DNA of 64,000 nucleotides from Sandaracinobacteroides hominis (GTDB lineage: Bacteria; Pseudomonadota; Alphaproteobacteria; Sphingomonadales; Sphingomonadaceae): positions 1-64,000 of the forward strand of contig NZ_JADCUC010000008.1 of the NCBI RefSeq assembly GCF_016464365.1, in the 5' to 3' direction. A program made the translations under genes and the position numbers. Each line of letters opens with the position of its first letter. Within the stretch, counting starts at the first letter, position 1. Of this stretch, positions 63,107 to 64,000 are shown piece by piece. A model generated the notes under the pieces. The model made no database searches, was not told the origin of the DNA, and saw only the letters and a list, made by a program, of their open reading frames with translations.

Positions 63107-64000
63107 ATGGACAGCGATATCCTGATCGTCGGAACCGGCCAGGCTGGTGCGCAGGCGGCAATATCGCTCCGCCAGGAAGGGTTTGAAGGCAGCATCACCA
63201 TGGTCGGCGAGGAAGCCGACCTGCCCTATGAGCGGCCGCCGCTGTCCAAGGAATATCTGGCGGGCGACAAGACGGCCGACCGGCTGCTGCTGCGTCCGCC
63301 GGCTTTCTGGGCCGAGCGGCATGTGCAGATCGTGACCGGCACCCGCATCGACCGGGTGGAGGGCCATTCGGCCTTCTCGGACGATGGGCGGGAGTTTCGT
63401 TTCGGCAAGCTGATCTGGGCGGCTGGCGGCCATGCGCGCCGGTTGAGCTGCGAGGGTGGCTCGCTGGGCGGCGTGCATGTGATCCGTACCCGGCAGGATG
63501 ACGACAATCTGCGCAGCGACCTGCTGACGGCCGAAAAGGTGGTCGTCATCGGTGGGGGTTTCGTCGGGCTGGAGGCTGCGGCGGTGCTTTCGAAGCATGG
63601 GAAATCGGTGACTGTGGTCGAAGCGCAGCCCCGGTTGCTGGCGCGGGTTGCGGCCGAGCCCGTGAGCGATTTCTACAAGGCGCAGCATGAGGCGCATGGA
63701 GTGGAAATCCTGCTGGATGCGCAGGTGGAAGCGTTGGAGGGGGTGGACCGGGTTTCGGCTGTGCGCCTGTCGGATGGGCGGGTGCTGCCGGCGGATGTGG
63801 TGATTGCCGGAATCGGACTGGTGCCTTCGGTGGCGCCGCTGGGGCTTTCGGGCAATGGCGTTGCTGTCGATGCGCACTGCTGCACCGAACTGCCCGATAT
63901 ATACGCCGTCGGCGATTGCGCGGCGCATGTGAACAGCTTTGCCAATGGCGCTACGATCCGGCTGGAATCGGTGCAGAATGCCGTCGACATGGCGAAGGCG
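63107..64000 (+). CDS. FAD-dependent NAD(P)H oxidoreductase, ferredoxin reductase type (3' end outside window)
   Basis: An open frame of 298 codons runs to the window edge. The N-terminus MDSDILIVGTGQAGAQAAIS is an FAD Rossmann motif; 'ERPPLSKEYLAG' is diagnostic of rubredoxin/putidaredoxin-type reductases. 'VVVIGGGFVGLEAAAVL' is the NAD-binding Rossmann motif (~residue 145) and 'IYAVGDCAAHVN' the second FAD site (~265). Such proteins feed electrons to ferredoxins for monooxygenases or P450s. The C-terminal ~100 residues are missing. AAGGA precedes the ATG; it is 10 bases after trpE. Confidence 0.88.
   Translation, partial: MDSDILIVGTGQAGAQAAISLRQEGFEGSITMVGEEADLPYERPPLSKEYLAGDKTADRLLLRPPAFWAERHVQIVTGTRIDRVEGHSAFSDDGREFRFGKLIWAAGGHARRLSCEGGSLGGVHVIRTRQDDDNLRSDLLTAEKVVVIGGGFVGLEAAAVLSKHGKSVTVVEAQPRLLARVAAEPVSDFYKAQHEAHGVEILLDAQVEALEGVDRVSAVRLSDGRVLPADVVIAGIGLVPSVAPLGLSGNGVAVDAHCCTELPDIYAVGDCAAHVNSFANGATIRLESVQNAVDMAKA

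Overview
The window is a 64 kb piece of a high-GC alphaproteobacterial chromosome, most likely from the order Sphingomonadales. The evidence is the translation and envelope cluster rpsB-tsf-pyrH-frr-uppS-cdsA-dxr-rseP-bamA-skp-fabZ, the small bacterial-type SRP RNA beside dnaX, the short ProRS, the leucine-catabolic mcc/ivd genes and the ppiD-trpE pair. No lipid A genes (lpxD, lpxA, lpxB, lpxC) occur where other alphaproteobacteria usually keep them. That fits a lineage known for glycosphingolipids in place of LPS, but this is inference from one window.

Layout. 1-230: end of an IS5-type insertion sequence, cut by the window edge. 248-5310 (minus): an Anbu (proteasome-like) gene cluster with transglutaminase-like, alpha-E and circularly permuted ATP-grasp genes, headed by a YXWGXW-type lipoprotein gene. 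This is the least understood multi-gene system here. 5394-7172 (plus): secreted DUF885 hydrolase. 7395-9790 (minus): a pair of acyl-CoA dehydrogenases, divergent from GST and queG (9927-11607). 11611-17610 (minus): DUF3422 membrane protein, then a tight hydroxyacid dehydrogenase / patatin / serine hydrolase operon. 17684-18778 (plus): SH3 and GGDEF proteins. 18775-21044 (minus): NAD(P)HX repair enzyme, an unknown lipocalin-like protein, and L31.

21188-26633 (plus) carries leucine/isovalerate catabolism (mccB, mccA, ivd) followed by mobA. Two small unlisted genes lie nearby: a 48-residue putative lipoprotein on the minus strand and a 44-residue putative membrane protein on the plus strand. 26924-37824 (minus) is the envelope/translation block. 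It joins ribosome function, isoprenoid and phospholipid precursors, site-2 protease, outer membrane assembly and fatty acid synthesis, with many 1- to 4-base stop/start overlaps. 37921-45867 (minus) holds a lysoplasmalogenase-like gene, DUF1993, dnaE, lolD, lolC/E and proS. 45868-46320 is a gene-free divergent region that contains an intrinsic terminator with no gene upstream of it, so it probably encodes a small RNA or an attenuated leader.

46321-53943 holds a four-cysteine secreted protein, pyrG, secG, a third stand-alone acyl-CoA dehydrogenase, a zinc-ribbon membrane protein, and a coupled YdcF / PlsC / DUF2125 operon. 53951-54250 is an array of three 80-base direct repeats plus a partial inverted copy, lying against the 3' end of the 4.5S RNA gene (ffs). 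The remainder is dnaX-ybaB, recN, bamD, a 2'-5' RNA ligase-like gene, ppiD, trpE, and a FAD-dependent reductase truncated by the right edge.
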